Below, in pieces: positions 26,565-34,563 of a stretch of DNA of 64,000 nucleotides. The notes below the pieces were generated by a model. The model saw only the letters and a program-made list of their open reading frames with translations, was not told the DNA's origin and searched no databases. The position numbers and the translations under genes are program-made. This stretch comes from Pseudonocardia benzenivorans CB1190 (lineage in GTDB: Bacteria > Actinomycetota > Actinomycetes > Mycobacteriales > Pseudonocardiaceae): contig NC_015312.1 of NCBI RefSeq assembly GCF_000196675.2, positions 5,596,501 through 5,660,500 of the forward strand. Reading direction: 5' to 3'. Position 1 is the stretch's first letter. Each line of letters starts with the position of its first letter.

Positions 26565-27518
26565 ATGGGCACACTCGCGGCCTCGGGCGACACCTGGGGG
26601 ATCAGCGGCTCGACGTTCATTCTCTTCTACCTGGTCATCGCCGTCGTCGTCTGGATCTGGGCGGTCCGGACGCGGCGGCAGATCGCGGGCGCGCGCGGCG
26701 GGGGCCGCCCACCCGCGGATCTCACCGGCACGCCCTACGACGCGGCGTACCTCAACGGTGGCGCGGACCTCGCGGTGTACGCCGCACTGTCGTCGATGCG
26801 CGTCGACGGGACGATCGAGACGGCGGGCCGCGGCAACGTCGTCGCGGTGGGCGCGCTGCTGCCCGGCGCCGACGAGCTGGAGCGGGCGATCCACGCGACG
26901 GCCACGTCCCCGGTCGGCCGCGGCCGACTGCGCTACCACGAGTACGTCGCCGCCGCGTTGGCGGCGATCGAGCGGCGGCTCACCGCCGAGGGCCTGCTCG
27001 TCACCGACATCGAGCGGCGCGGCGTCCGGCAGGCGGGCGCGTGGATGCTCCTCGTCGCCGGGCTGGGCCTGGCCCGGCTCGTCGCCGGGGTCGCCAACGG
27101 CAAGCCCGTCACGTTCCTGGTGCTGGCGACGCTGGGCGCGGCCGTCGTCGGCGTCGTGCTGATGGCCCGGGTCCCGCGGCGCACGCCGCTCGGCGACGCC
27201 ACGGTCTCCGCGATGCGGGCCCAGCACCATCGGCTGTCACCGGCGAACCGGCCGGACTGGGTCGCGAACGGGGCGACGGCCGCGGCGCTCGGCGTCGGCG
27301 TCTTCGGGATGAGCGCGCTGTGGGCCTCCGACCCGGCGTTCGCCGACGAGCTCGCCGCGCAGAAGCTCGCGTCGTCGGGCGGCGGCTGGTCGGGCGGCGA
27401 CTCGGGCAGCAGCTACGGCGGGGGCGCCGGCTGCGGTGGGGGGAGCAGCTGCGGTGGGGGGAGCAGCAGCTGTGGCGGAGGGGGTGGCTGCGGCGGCGGG
27501 GGTGGCTGCGGTGGCTGA
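26565..27518 (+). CDS. TIGR04222-type membrane protein with Gly/Cys-repeat tail; putative MNIO substrate
   Basis: 317 residues. TM1 lies at about 16-35 (STFILFYLVIAVVVWIW). A soluble stretch of ~120 residues contains YDAAYLNGGADLAVYAAL and MRVDGTIE, followed by two or three further hydrophobic helices. The final 48 residues are almost only Gly, Ser and Cys, with Cys at 290, 296, 303, 309 and 315. This is the TIGR04222 arrangement. Start ATG 26565 is picked because AGGGGG lies 8 nt upstream; GTG 26526 and 26556 are in-frame alternatives. Its stop overlaps the DUF692 gene. I infer the tail is the modified part. Confidence 0.85.
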   Translation: MGTLAASGDTWGISGSTFILFYLVIAVVVWIWAVRTRRQIAGARGGGRPPADLTGTPYDAAYLNGGADLAVYAALSSMRVDGTIETAGRGNVVAVGALLPGADELERAIHATATSPVGRGRLRYHEYVAAALAAIERRLTAEGLLVTDIERRGVRQAGAWMLLVAGLGLARLVAGVANGKPVTFLVLATLGAAVVGVVLMARVPRRTPLGDATVSAMRAQHHRLSPANRPDWVANGATAAALGVGVFGMSALWASDPAFADELAAQKLASSGGGWSGGDSGSSYGGGAGCGGGSSCGGGSSSCGGGGGCGGGGGCGG

Positions 27519-28437
27519 GCCCGGCGCCGGCCCCGCGACCCGGCTGGGCACGGGCATCGGCTGGCGTCCCGAGATCGCGGGGATCGTCGCCGAGCTGCCC
27601 GGTCTGCGCTTCTGCGAGGTCATCGCAGAAGCGATCGATCCCGCGGCTCCGCCTCGAGGGGTGGCGGAGCTGCGGGATCGAGGGGTCCCGGTGATCCCGC
27701 ACGGCGTGCGGCTGTCCCTCGGCAGTGCCGACGGGCTCGACCCCGAACGGGTCGCCCACCTCGCGGCGTGCGCCGATGCGCTGGACGCGCCGCTGGTCAG
27801 CGAGCACGTGTCGTTCACCCGGGTCGCCGGGCGCGACGCCGGGCACCTACTCCCGGTGCCGCGGACCCGGGAGGCGCTCGACGTGCTGGTCGCGAACGTG
27901 GCCCGGGTGCAGGCCGAGCTCGACGTCCCGTTGGCGCTGGAGCCCGTCGCGGCGCTCTTCGACTGGCCGGGCGACGAGTTCACCGAGGCCGAGTTCCTCA
28001 CCCGGCTGCTCGACCGCACCGAGGCGTGGCTGCTGCTCGACGTCGCGAACGTCCACGCCAACGCCGTGAACCGGGGCGGCGACCCGTGCGCGGTCCTCGA
28101 CGGGCTGCCGTTGGACCGGATCGCCTACGTGCACGTCGCGGGCGGCAGCGAGCACCCCGGCGACACGGCCGCCGGCGACCCCGGCGTGTACCACGACAGC
28201 CACACCGACCCCGTTCCGCCGGAGGTGTTCGCGCTGCTGGGCGAGCTGTGCGACCGGCGGCTGCCGCCCGCGGTGATGCTGGAGCGCGACGGTCGCTACC
28301 CGCCCGCCGCCGAGCTGGCGGCGGAGCTGGCCGCGATCTCCGCGGCAGCCCGGTTCGCACCACCGGCAGCCCGCGCTGCGGCGGCGGGCCAGGTCGTGCC
28401 GGCGGCGGCCGGGGTCGCGCCCGGGGTGCTCCGGTGA
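27511..28437 (+). CDS. DUF692 family multinuclear non-haem iron oxidase (MNIO)
   Basis: 308-residue TIM barrel of the DUF692/MbnB family (PF05114). Known members oxidatively rearrange peptide Cys, Asp or other residues using two or three iron ions. Likely metal-site residues are His64 (PHGVRLS), Glu98-His99 (SEHVSFTR), Glu144, Asp177/Asn180/His182 (LLDVANVHANA), His208 (YVHVAGG), Asp229/His231 and Glu258/Asp260 (LERDGRYP). Where most members read EN, this one reads Glu144-Pro. Starts at GTG 27511 (or 27502), overlapping the precursor gene by 8 bases. Confidence 0.9.
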   Translation: MAEPGAGPATRLGTGIGWRPEIAGIVAELPGLRFCEVIAEAIDPAAPPRGVAELRDRGVPVIPHGVRLSLGSADGLDPERVAHLAACADALDAPLVSEHVSFTRVAGRDAGHLLPVPRTREALDVLVANVARVQAELDVPLALEPVAALFDWPGDEFTEAEFLTRLLDRTEAWLLLDVANVHANAVNRGGDPCAVLDGLPLDRIAYVHVAGGSEHPGDTAAGDPGVYHDSHTDPVPPEVFALLGELCDRRLPPAVMLERDGRYPPAAELAAELAAISAAARFAPPAARAAAAGQVVPAAAGVAPGVLR

Positions 28438-28880
28438 GCGCCGGGCTGGCCGCGCGGCAGGCTGCGCTCGTCGACGCACTGGTGGCGGGCGCCCCGGTGC
28501 CCGACGGCTTCGACCCCGTCCGCCTCGCGACGACGCGCCGCGCCCTGCTGCGCAAGCGTGCCGGGGAGGCCGCCCGGCACTGGCCACTGCTCGCGGCCGC
28601 GCTCGGCCCCGGGTGGCCGACGGCCGTCGCCGAGGCCCTCGACGGGGTACCGCCGGGCGGCTCGTTGCGCGACGGCCGGGACGTCGCCCGGTGGCTGCGG
28701 GCGGCCGGGCGGCTGCCCGCCGGCGCCGTCGACGAGCTGGCCGCGCGAGAGGTCGCCACCCGCTACGACGGCAGCGGCGCGCCCCGCGCCCGCCGGGCGC
28801 CCGCGGTACGCCGCGGCCGGGGGTCCGTGTTCGTGCAGGTGGGCGGCCGGACCCTTCGGCTCCGGCTCCGCAACCGCTGA
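28434..28880 (+). CDS. Small MNIO partner protein (SCO6045-like, tentative)
   Basis: 148 residues. The N-terminal helical part (LAARQAALVDALVAGAPVPD, then TTRRALLRKRAGEAARHWPL) resembles the helical N-domains of DUF2063-type partners that deliver substrate to DUF692 enzymes. A second helical segment covers about 60-105. The end is a basic beta-rich tail (RGSVFVQVGGRTLRLRLRNR). Coupled to the MNIO gene through GTGA. Predicted to bind and present the TIGR04222 tail. The family name is from memory; the partner role is inferred from operon position. Confidence 0.68.
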   Translation: MSAGLAARQAALVDALVAGAPVPDGFDPVRLATTRRALLRKRAGEAARHWPLLAAALGPGWPTAVAEALDGVPPGGSLRDGRDVARWLRAAGRLPAGAVDELAAREVATRYDGSGAPRARRAPAVRRGRGSVFVQVGGRTLRLRLRNR

Positions 28881-29051
28881 GCGACGAAGACCACACCTGC
28901 CTGGCTCGATCCAGTTCCGCAGGCCGCGCAGGGGGCGCTCCGAACGTCGGAAACGCCACAGGTCCGCGGCCCGGAGAAATTCGTCCGGTCCTCCTAGACT
29001 CCCTGCAACGCGCCGGCGCGACGGGCCGGCCGATTCACCGAGGAGCGGACG

Positions 29052-30821
29052 TTGCCCGAGCTGACCAAGATCCTCGTCGCGAACCGGGGGGAGATCGCGG
29101 TCCGTGTGATCCGCGCGGCCAAGGACGCCGGCCTCGCGTCGGTCGCCGTGTACGCCGACCCCGATCGCGACGCCCTGTTCGTCCGGCTCGCCGACGAGGC
29201 GTTCGCGCTGGGCGGCAGCACCGCCGCCGAGTCCTACCTCGACTTCGACAAGGTGATCGGCGCGGCGAAGCAGGCGGGCGCCGACGGCATCCACCCGGGA
29301 TACGGCTTCCTGTCGGAGAACGCCGACTTCGCGCAGGCCGTCATCGACGCGGGGATCACCTGGATCGGGCCGTCCCCGCAGTCGATCCGCGACCTGGGCG
29401 ACAAGGTCACCGCACGGCACATCGCGATGCGGGCGGGCGCCCCGCTGGTCCCCGGCACGGCCGACCCGGTCTCGGGCGCCGACGAGGTGATCGCGTTCGC
29501 GAAGGAGCACGGCCTGCCCGTCGCGATCAAGGCGGCGTTCGGCGGCGGCGGGCGCGGCATGAAGGTCGCGCGCGAGGAGAAGGAGATCGCCGAGCTCTAC
29601 GAGTCGGCCGTCCGCGAGGCGACCGCGGCGTTCGGCCGCGGCGAGTGCTTCGTCGAGCGTTACCTCGACAAGCCGCGGCACGTCGAGACCCAGGTCCTGG
29701 CCGACCAGCACGGCAACGCGATCGTCGTCGGCACGCGCGACTGCTCGCTGCAGCGCCGCTTCCAGAAGCTGGTCGAGGAGGCCCCGGCGCCGTTCCTCAC
29801 CGACGAGCAGCGCACGACGCTCTACGACGCGTCGAAGGCCATCGTCAAGGAGGCCGGCTACTACGGCGCCGGCACCGTCGAGTTCCTCATCGGGCAGGAC
29901 GGGCTGATCACGTTCCTCGAGGTCAACACGCGGCTGCAGGTCGAGCACCCGGTCTCGGAGGAGACCTCCGGGCTCGACCTGGTCCGCGAGATGTTCCGCA
30001 TCGCCGAGGGCAAGGAGCTCAACGTCCTCGAGGATCCGGCGCCGCGCGGGCACTCCATCGAGTTCCGGATCAACGGTGAGGACGCCGGTCGCAACTTCCT
30101 CCCCGCGCCCGGCACGGTCAGCTCGATCGCGTACCCCGCCGGCCCGGGTGTGCGCGTCGACGCGGGCGTGGAGGCGGGCTCGGTCGTCGGCGGGAACTTC
30201 GACTCGCTGCTGGCCAAGCTGATCGTCACCGGTTCCGACCGCGCCCAGGCGCTGGAGCGCTCGCGCCGCGCGCTGGCGGAGATGCAGGTCGAGGGCATGG
30301 CGACGGTGCTGCCGTTCCACCGGCTCGTCGTGTCCGACCCCGCGTTCGCCGCCGACACCGAGGACGGGTTCACCGTCCACACCCGGTGGATCGAGACGGA
30401 GTGGGACAACACGGTGCCGCCGTTCGAGGGCGGCGCCGAGGCCGGATCCGAGGAGGCACCTCGGCAGTCGGTCGTCGTCGAGGTCGGCGGGCGCCGGCTC
30501 GAGGTGTCCCTGCCCGGCGACCTCGCCATCGGCACCGGCGGCGGCGGCGCGAAGGCGGCGCCCCGCAAGCGCGGGAAGTCCGGCGGTGGTGGCACCAAGG
30601 CGTCGGGTGACTCCGTGACCGCGCCCATGCAGGGCACCATCATCAAGGTCGCGGTCTCCGACGGCGACACCGTCAGTGCGGGCGACCTCGTCGTCGTGCT
30701 CGAGGCGATGAAGATGGAGAACCCGGTGACCGCCCACAAGGACGGCACGATCACCGGGCTGTCCGCCGACACGGGCTCGTCGGTCACCCAGGGCACCGTG
30801 ATCTGCGAGATCAAGGACTGA
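29052..30821 (+). CDS. accA3: Acyl-CoA carboxylase alpha subunit (biotin carboxylase + BCCP)
   Basis: 589 residues. Biotin carboxylase domain (about 1-450) with KILVANRGEIAVRVIRAAKD, the ATP-grasp loop AAFGGGGRGMKV and LEVNTRLQVEHPV. A Gly/Lys-rich linker is followed by the BCCP domain with biotinylated Lys554 in EAMKMEN. Serves AccD5/AccE5 and other beta subunits. Start is TTG 29052 behind GAGGAGCGG; no in-frame ATG or GTG fits better. In mycobacteria sufE is followed directly by accA3, so the three-gene cassette upstream is an insertion into this block. Confidence 0.96.
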   Translation: MPELTKILVANRGEIAVRVIRAAKDAGLASVAVYADPDRDALFVRLADEAFALGGSTAAESYLDFDKVIGAAKQAGADGIHPGYGFLSENADFAQAVIDAGITWIGPSPQSIRDLGDKVTARHIAMRAGAPLVPGTADPVSGADEVIAFAKEHGLPVAIKAAFGGGGRGMKVAREEKEIAELYESAVREATAAFGRGECFVERYLDKPRHVETQVLADQHGNAIVVGTRDCSLQRRFQKLVEEAPAPFLTDEQRTTLYDASKAIVKEAGYYGAGTVEFLIGQDGLITFLEVNTRLQVEHPVSEETSGLDLVREMFRIAEGKELNVLEDPAPRGHSIEFRINGEDAGRNFLPAPGTVSSIAYPAGPGVRVDAGVEAGSVVGGNFDSLLAKLIVTGSDRAQALERSRRALAEMQVEGMATVLPFHRLVVSDPAFAADTEDGFTVHTRWIETEWDNTVPPFEGGAEAGSEEAPRQSVVVEVGGRRLEVSLPGDLAIGTGGGGAKAAPRKRGKSGGGGTKASGDSVTAPMQGTIIKVAVSDGDTVSAGDLVVVLEAMKMENPVTAHKDGTITGLSADTGSSVTQGTVICEIKD

Positions 30822-30823
30822 CG

Positions 30824-31264
30824 CTGGAGCCCGTCGAGATCAACGCGGGGACCTGGTACCTGCGGGCGCCGCGCGCCGACGACCGCGTCGACGACCGGCC
30901 CGCCTACGCCGAGGCGGGTGTCGACGGCGACGCGGGCGTCGCGACCGCGACGGCCGGCTGGGCGGGCGACCGCACCTGCACGTGGGCGGTCTGCGAGCCG
31001 ACGACGGGCCGGATGGTCGCGGAGGTCGTCCTCGACGGCGTGCTCGGCGACGGCGGAGAGGCCGTGCTGCGGGTCTGGGAGCTGCCCGCCGGGCAGGCGG
31101 CCGGCGCGCTCGCCGAGTCGTTGCCGGCCGTGCTGCGGTTCGCCGTCGGGGGCCTGGGCGCGGCGCGGGTCCGCTGGCCGGGGGCCACCGACGAGCTCGC
31201 GGCGTCCTGCGGGTTCAGCTCCGACCCGCGCGCGCAGCTCACCACCGCCGCTCCCGGGGATTGA
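30824..31264 (+). CDS. GNAT-like acetyltransferase, short and probably degenerate
   Basis: The frame directly after accA3 reads LEPVEINAGTWYLRAPRADD then CTWAVCEPTTG and LRFAVGGLGAARV...CGFSSDP. These blocks resemble a GNAT acetyltransferase I associate with genes next to accA3 in related genera. Compared with that family it is shortened after YAEAGV, and the acetyl-CoA-binding R/Q-x-x-G-x-G loop is not clear. No ATG, GTG or TTG supports the conserved N-terminus; CTG 30824 would, while ATG 31013 gives only 83 residues. Possibly eroding. Confidence 0.5.
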   Translation: MEPVEINAGTWYLRAPRADDRVDDRPAYAEAGVDGDAGVATATAGWAGDRTCTWAVCEPTTGRMVAEVVLDGVLGDGGEAVLRVWELPAGQAAGALAESLPAVLRFAVGGLGAARVRWPGATDELAASCGFSSDPRAQLTTAAPGD

Positions 31265-31493
31265 CCGCGAGATCCGCTGCTGGTTACCGTCGGCGCGCAC
31301 CGTGCCGTCCGGCGTCAGCGTCGACGCGGCCCGGCACCGTGCGGACAACTGCACAGCGACACCGCACTCCCGTGTGTTCCACCACGGGGCCGGTAGTTCC
31401 GCCACGCGGAAAGACCGCGCCGCGGATCCGTCACCACGTCGGCCGAGCCACGTCGTGAGCTGTCCATCGCCACATCGGACACCAGGATCCGTC

Positions 31494-31970
31494 ATGCCCC
31501 AGCAGTACGTGTACGTCACGACGCACATGCACGTCGAAGGGCCGATTCCGGGCCCGCACTCCCTGCTCACCCTGGCGTCGGCCGCGCACCGCGCGGACGG
31601 CTCCCTGATCGCGACGTTCACCACGAACGTCGCCGAACTGCCCGGTGCCACGATCCACCCGGTCGCGCTGAGCTCGTGGCGCGGCCGAGCGGAGGACTGG
31701 CTCGCCACCCGCCGGGCACCCCGCCCACCCGCGGCGGCGACCGCCGACTACGCCCGCTGGGTCGACGACCTCGCGGCGCCCGCGGTGTTCGTCGCCGACC
31801 AGGACGGGCAGGACCACGTGTACCTCTACTGGTACCTGCAGCGGTTCGTGGGCAGCTGGCCGTTCGTCGCGGCAGGCTCCCGCGCCGCCGTCCCGGGCAT
31901 GCTGCCCGCGGCGGCGGTCTGCCCGCTGCGCCGCTGCCGTCCGGCGGCGCACCAGCAGGTCGCGGCCTGA
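31494..31970 (+). CDS. RNase T/DEDD exonuclease-like protein lacking first catalytic acids
   Basis: 158 residues. GPIPGPHSLLTLASAA, TFTTNVAELPGA..HP and VYLYWYLQRFVGSWPF line up with an actinobacterial exonuclease family whose N-terminus normally carries D-x-E before GPIPG. Here the equivalent positions read H-M-H (THMHVEGPIPG), so the first two metal ligands are gone, while an Asp in GQDHVYLYW is kept. It may be a non-catalytic binding protein or a decaying gene. Homology is from pattern memory. No clear RBS before ATG 31494. Confidence 0.55.
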   Translation: MPQQYVYVTTHMHVEGPIPGPHSLLTLASAAHRADGSLIATFTTNVAELPGATIHPVALSSWRGRAEDWLATRRAPRPPAAATADYARWVDDLAAPAVFVADQDGQDHVYLYWYLQRFVGSWPFVAAGSRAAVPGMLPAAAVCPLRRCRPAAHQQVAA

Positions 31971-32029
31971 TCCGCCCGGTCGTGACCCCCGCCCACCCGG
32001 CGGGGGTCACGCCGGTGCGGCGCTGCCGG

Positions 32030-32386
32030 TCAGTCCGTGGCCGGGTTCCTCCGGCCGACGACGGCACCCGCGACCCCCGCGACCAGTGTCAGCGTCGCCA
32101 GCACCATCGACAGCCAGCCGAACCCGCTGACCGCCAGCCCGATCCCTGCCGACAGCGCACCGACGGCGAGCCCCGTACGCGCGACCGCGACACCCGAGAG
32201 CCTGCGGGTGACGAGCCGGGCGCCCAGCGCGGTCAGCAGCACGGCGATGAACGCCGACGCCGGGGCGATCAGCGCGGCGGGCGGGAAGACGAAGTAGGCG
32301 ACGTCGTCGACGAACTGCGACGCGACGGCGGCGACCACGACGGGGACGACGGGGACCCGGGTCGTGGCGTTCTGCAGTGTGGTCAT
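32030..32386 (-). CDS. Small four-helix membrane protein of unknown function
   Basis: 118 residues, mostly hydrophobic, with about four helices (PVVPVVVAAVASQFVDDVAY, LIAPASAFIAVLLTALGARL, VGALSAGIGLAVSGFGWL, VLATLTLVAGVAGAVVG). No recognised family motif. Frame and codon bias (G/C third positions) support coding. ATG 32386 preferred; an upstream start at 32398 is possible. It stands alone between convergent and divergent neighbours. Confidence 0.65.
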   Translation of the reverse strand: MTTLQNATTRVPVVPVVVAAVASQFVDDVAYFVFPPAALIAPASAFIAVLLTALGARLVTRRLSGVAVARTGLAVGALSAGIGLAVSGFGWLSMVLATLTLVAGVAGAVVGRRNPATD

Positions 32387-32486
32387 GCCATCGAGCATCG
32401 CCGCCGTGCGGCCCCGGGAAATCGGGGTTCCCCCGGACCCGACCCCGAGCTCCCGTGAGCTCCCGTGAGCGACCCGGCCGGGCGGC

Positions 32487-33890
32487 TCAGTCGAGGTCGT
32501 CGTGCTGCATGAGGCGGCGGCCCGCCTCGGTGATCGTCCCCGACAGCGAGGGGTAGACCGAGAAGGTGTGGGCGAGGTCGTCGACCGACAGGCCGTTCTG
32601 CACCGCCATCGCGATGGGCAGGATCAGCTCGCTCGCCACCGGCGCGACGACGACCCCGCCGATGACGACGCCCGTCGCCGGCCGGCAGAACAGCTTCACG
32701 AACCCGCGGCGGATGCCGCGCATCTTGGCGCGCGGGTTGGTGGCCAGCGGCATCATGACCGTCCGCGCCGGGACCTCGCCGGAGTCGATGACGCGCTGGC
32801 TGATGCCGACCGTCGCGATCTCGGGACGGGTGAAGACGTTGGCGGCGACGGTGCGCAGCTTGATCGGCGCGACGCCCTCGCCGAGGGCGTGCCACATCGC
32901 GATCCGGCCCTGCATCGCGGCGACGGAGGCGAGCATGAGCACGCCGGTGCAGTCGCCCGCGGCGTAGATGCCGGGCACCGAGGTCCGCGACACCCGGTCG
33001 ACGGTGACGAACCCGCCTGCGTCGGTGCGCACGCCGATCTTCTCCAGGCCGATGCCGGACGTGTTGGGCACGGAGCCGACCGTCATGAGCGCGTGCGAGC
33101 CGCGGACCTGCCGGCCGTCGGTCAGCGTGACGACGACCCCGTCGCCCTCGCGCACGACGGACTCGGCGCGGGCGTTGGCGAGGATCTCGGCGCCGCGCTC
33201 GGCGAACACCTCCTCCAGCACCGCGGCGGCGTCGGCGTCCTCGCCGGGCAGCACGCGGTCGCGGCTGGACACCAGCGTCACCCGGCACCCGAGCTCGACG
33301 TAGGCCGAGACGAACTCCGCACCCGTCACCCCGGAGCCGACGACGACCAGGTGCTCGGGCAGGGCCGGCAGGTCGTAGAGCTGGCGCCAGGTCAGGACGC
33401 GCTCGCCGTCCGGCCGGGCGGAGTCGAGGATGCGGGGCGTGGCGCCGGTCGCGACCAGCACGACGTCGGCCGGCAGCTCCTCCTCGGCACCGTCGGCCGT
33501 CGTGACGTGGACCAGGTGCGGGGCGCGCCCGGGGACGGGCTCGTCGAAGCTGGCGGACCCGGCGATGATCCGGACGCCCTCGCCCGCGACGCGGTCGCGG
33601 ATGTCGGCCGACTGGGCCCGGGCGAGGCTCTGCACGCGCCCGTGCACCTTGGGCAGGTCGATGCCGGCGGTGTCGCGGTCGACGAGGACGCCGAGGTCCT
33701 CGGCCCGGTGCAGGTCGACGCGCACGGCGGCACTGGAGATGAAGGTCTTCGACGGGACGCAGTCGTCGAGAACGCAGGCGCCGCCCATGCCGTCGCGTTC
33801 GACGACGGTGACGTCGCTGCCGTGCTGCGCGGCGACCAGGGCCGCCTCGTAGCCGGCCGGCCCACCACCCATGATCACGATCCTGGTCAC
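32487..33890 (-). CDS. lpdA: NAD(P)H-quinone dehydrogenase LpdA-like flavoprotein
   Basis: 467-residue FAD disulfide-reductase fold. FAD loop MGGGPAGYEAALVAAQ, NAD(P) loop VVGSGVTGAEFVSA and the second FAD motif IYAAGDCTGVLMLASVA are present. The C-terminal dimer region ends FSVYPSLSGTITEA and lacks the His-Glu dyad of true lipoamide dehydrogenases, as in mycobacterial LpdA. The active-site segment GGACVLDDCVPSK keeps a C-x4-C pair; as I recall, the M. tuberculosis protein has lost the first Cys. GTG 33890 follows GAGGAGG. Confidence 0.92.
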   Translation of the reverse strand: MTRIVIMGGGPAGYEAALVAAQHGSDVTVVERDGMGGACVLDDCVPSKTFISSAAVRVDLHRAEDLGVLVDRDTAGIDLPKVHGRVQSLARAQSADIRDRVAGEGVRIIAGSASFDEPVPGRAPHLVHVTTADGAEEELPADVVLVATGATPRILDSARPDGERVLTWRQLYDLPALPEHLVVVGSGVTGAEFVSAYVELGCRVTLVSSRDRVLPGEDADAAAVLEEVFAERGAEILANARAESVVREGDGVVVTLTDGRQVRGSHALMTVGSVPNTSGIGLEKIGVRTDAGGFVTVDRVSRTSVPGIYAAGDCTGVLMLASVAAMQGRIAMWHALGEGVAPIKLRTVAANVFTRPEIATVGISQRVIDSGEVPARTVMMPLATNPRAKMRGIRRGFVKLFCRPATGVVIGGVVVAPVASELILPIAMAVQNGLSVDDLAHTFSVYPSLSGTITEAGRRLMQHDDLD

Positions 33891-34013
33891 GCCGCTTCGG
33901 CCTCCTCGCGTCGGTCCGGACCTCGCATACAGTACGCCCGTCCTGTGAACGGGACATCGCGCCGGGGTGAGGTCCTCGATCAGGTCCGTACAGCGCATCG
34001 CTAGTCTGTCGGG

Positions 34014-34463
34014 GTGCCGCTCTACGCCGCTTATGGGTCGAACATGGACCCCGCGCAGATGAAGGAGCGCGCCCCGTACAGCCCGATGGCCGGGACGGGG
34101 TGGCTCCAGGGCTGGCGGCTGACCTTCGGCGGTGAGGACTTCGCCTGGGAGGGCGCCCTCGCCACGGTCGTCGAGCACCCGGGCTCGCAGGTGTTCGTCG
34201 TGCTCTACGACGTGCCCGACCACGACGCCGCCACCCTCGACCGCTGGGAGGGCGGCGAGCTCGGGCTGCACAAGAAGCTGCGGCTGCGCGTGCACACCCT
34301 CGAGGGCGACGTCCTCGCCTGGATCTACGTGCTCGACGCGTACGAGGGCGGCATGCCCTCGGCGCGCTACCTCGGCGTGATCGCCGACGCAGCCGAGCAG
34401 GCCGGCGCCCCGGACGACTACGTCGCCGCCCTGCGCAGCCGCCCCTCCCGCAAGTCCCTCTAG
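34014..34463 (+). CDS. Gamma-glutamylcyclotransferase-like protein
   Basis: 149 residues, GGCT fold. It opens with the substrate-loop motif YAAYGSNMDP and has the conserved catalytic Glu region (LDRWEGGELGLHKK, with YDVPDHDAATLDRWE). Members cyclise gamma-glutamyl or related amide-linked substrates; the physiological substrate in actinobacteria is unknown. Divergent from lpdA, reproducing Rv3303c/Rv3304. Starts at GTG 34014. Confidence 0.9.
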   Translation: MPLYAAYGSNMDPAQMKERAPYSPMAGTGWLQGWRLTFGGEDFAWEGALATVVEHPGSQVFVVLYDVPDHDAATLDRWEGGELGLHKKLRLRVHTLEGDVLAWIYVLDAYEGGMPSARYLGVIADAAEQAGAPDDYVAALRSRPSRKSL

Positions 34464-34489
34464 TTCCCCCGCCGCGGACGACGCCGCCC

Positions 34490-34546
34490 GCGCGCAACCT
34501 CAACCGTCGCCGACCCGCTCCGGGACAGCACCCAGGTTGCGCACCG
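34490..34546. repeat. GCGCAACCTCA-type intergenic repeat pair
   Basis: GCGCAACCTCA near 34492 and its inverse AGGTTGCGC near 34533 flank a short spacer in the convergent gap between the GGCT gene and the carboxylase alpha gene. Related to the repeat cluster at 59942-60076. May form a terminator hairpin. Confidence 0.5.
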
Positions 34547-34563
34547 GACCTCGTCAGCGGGGG

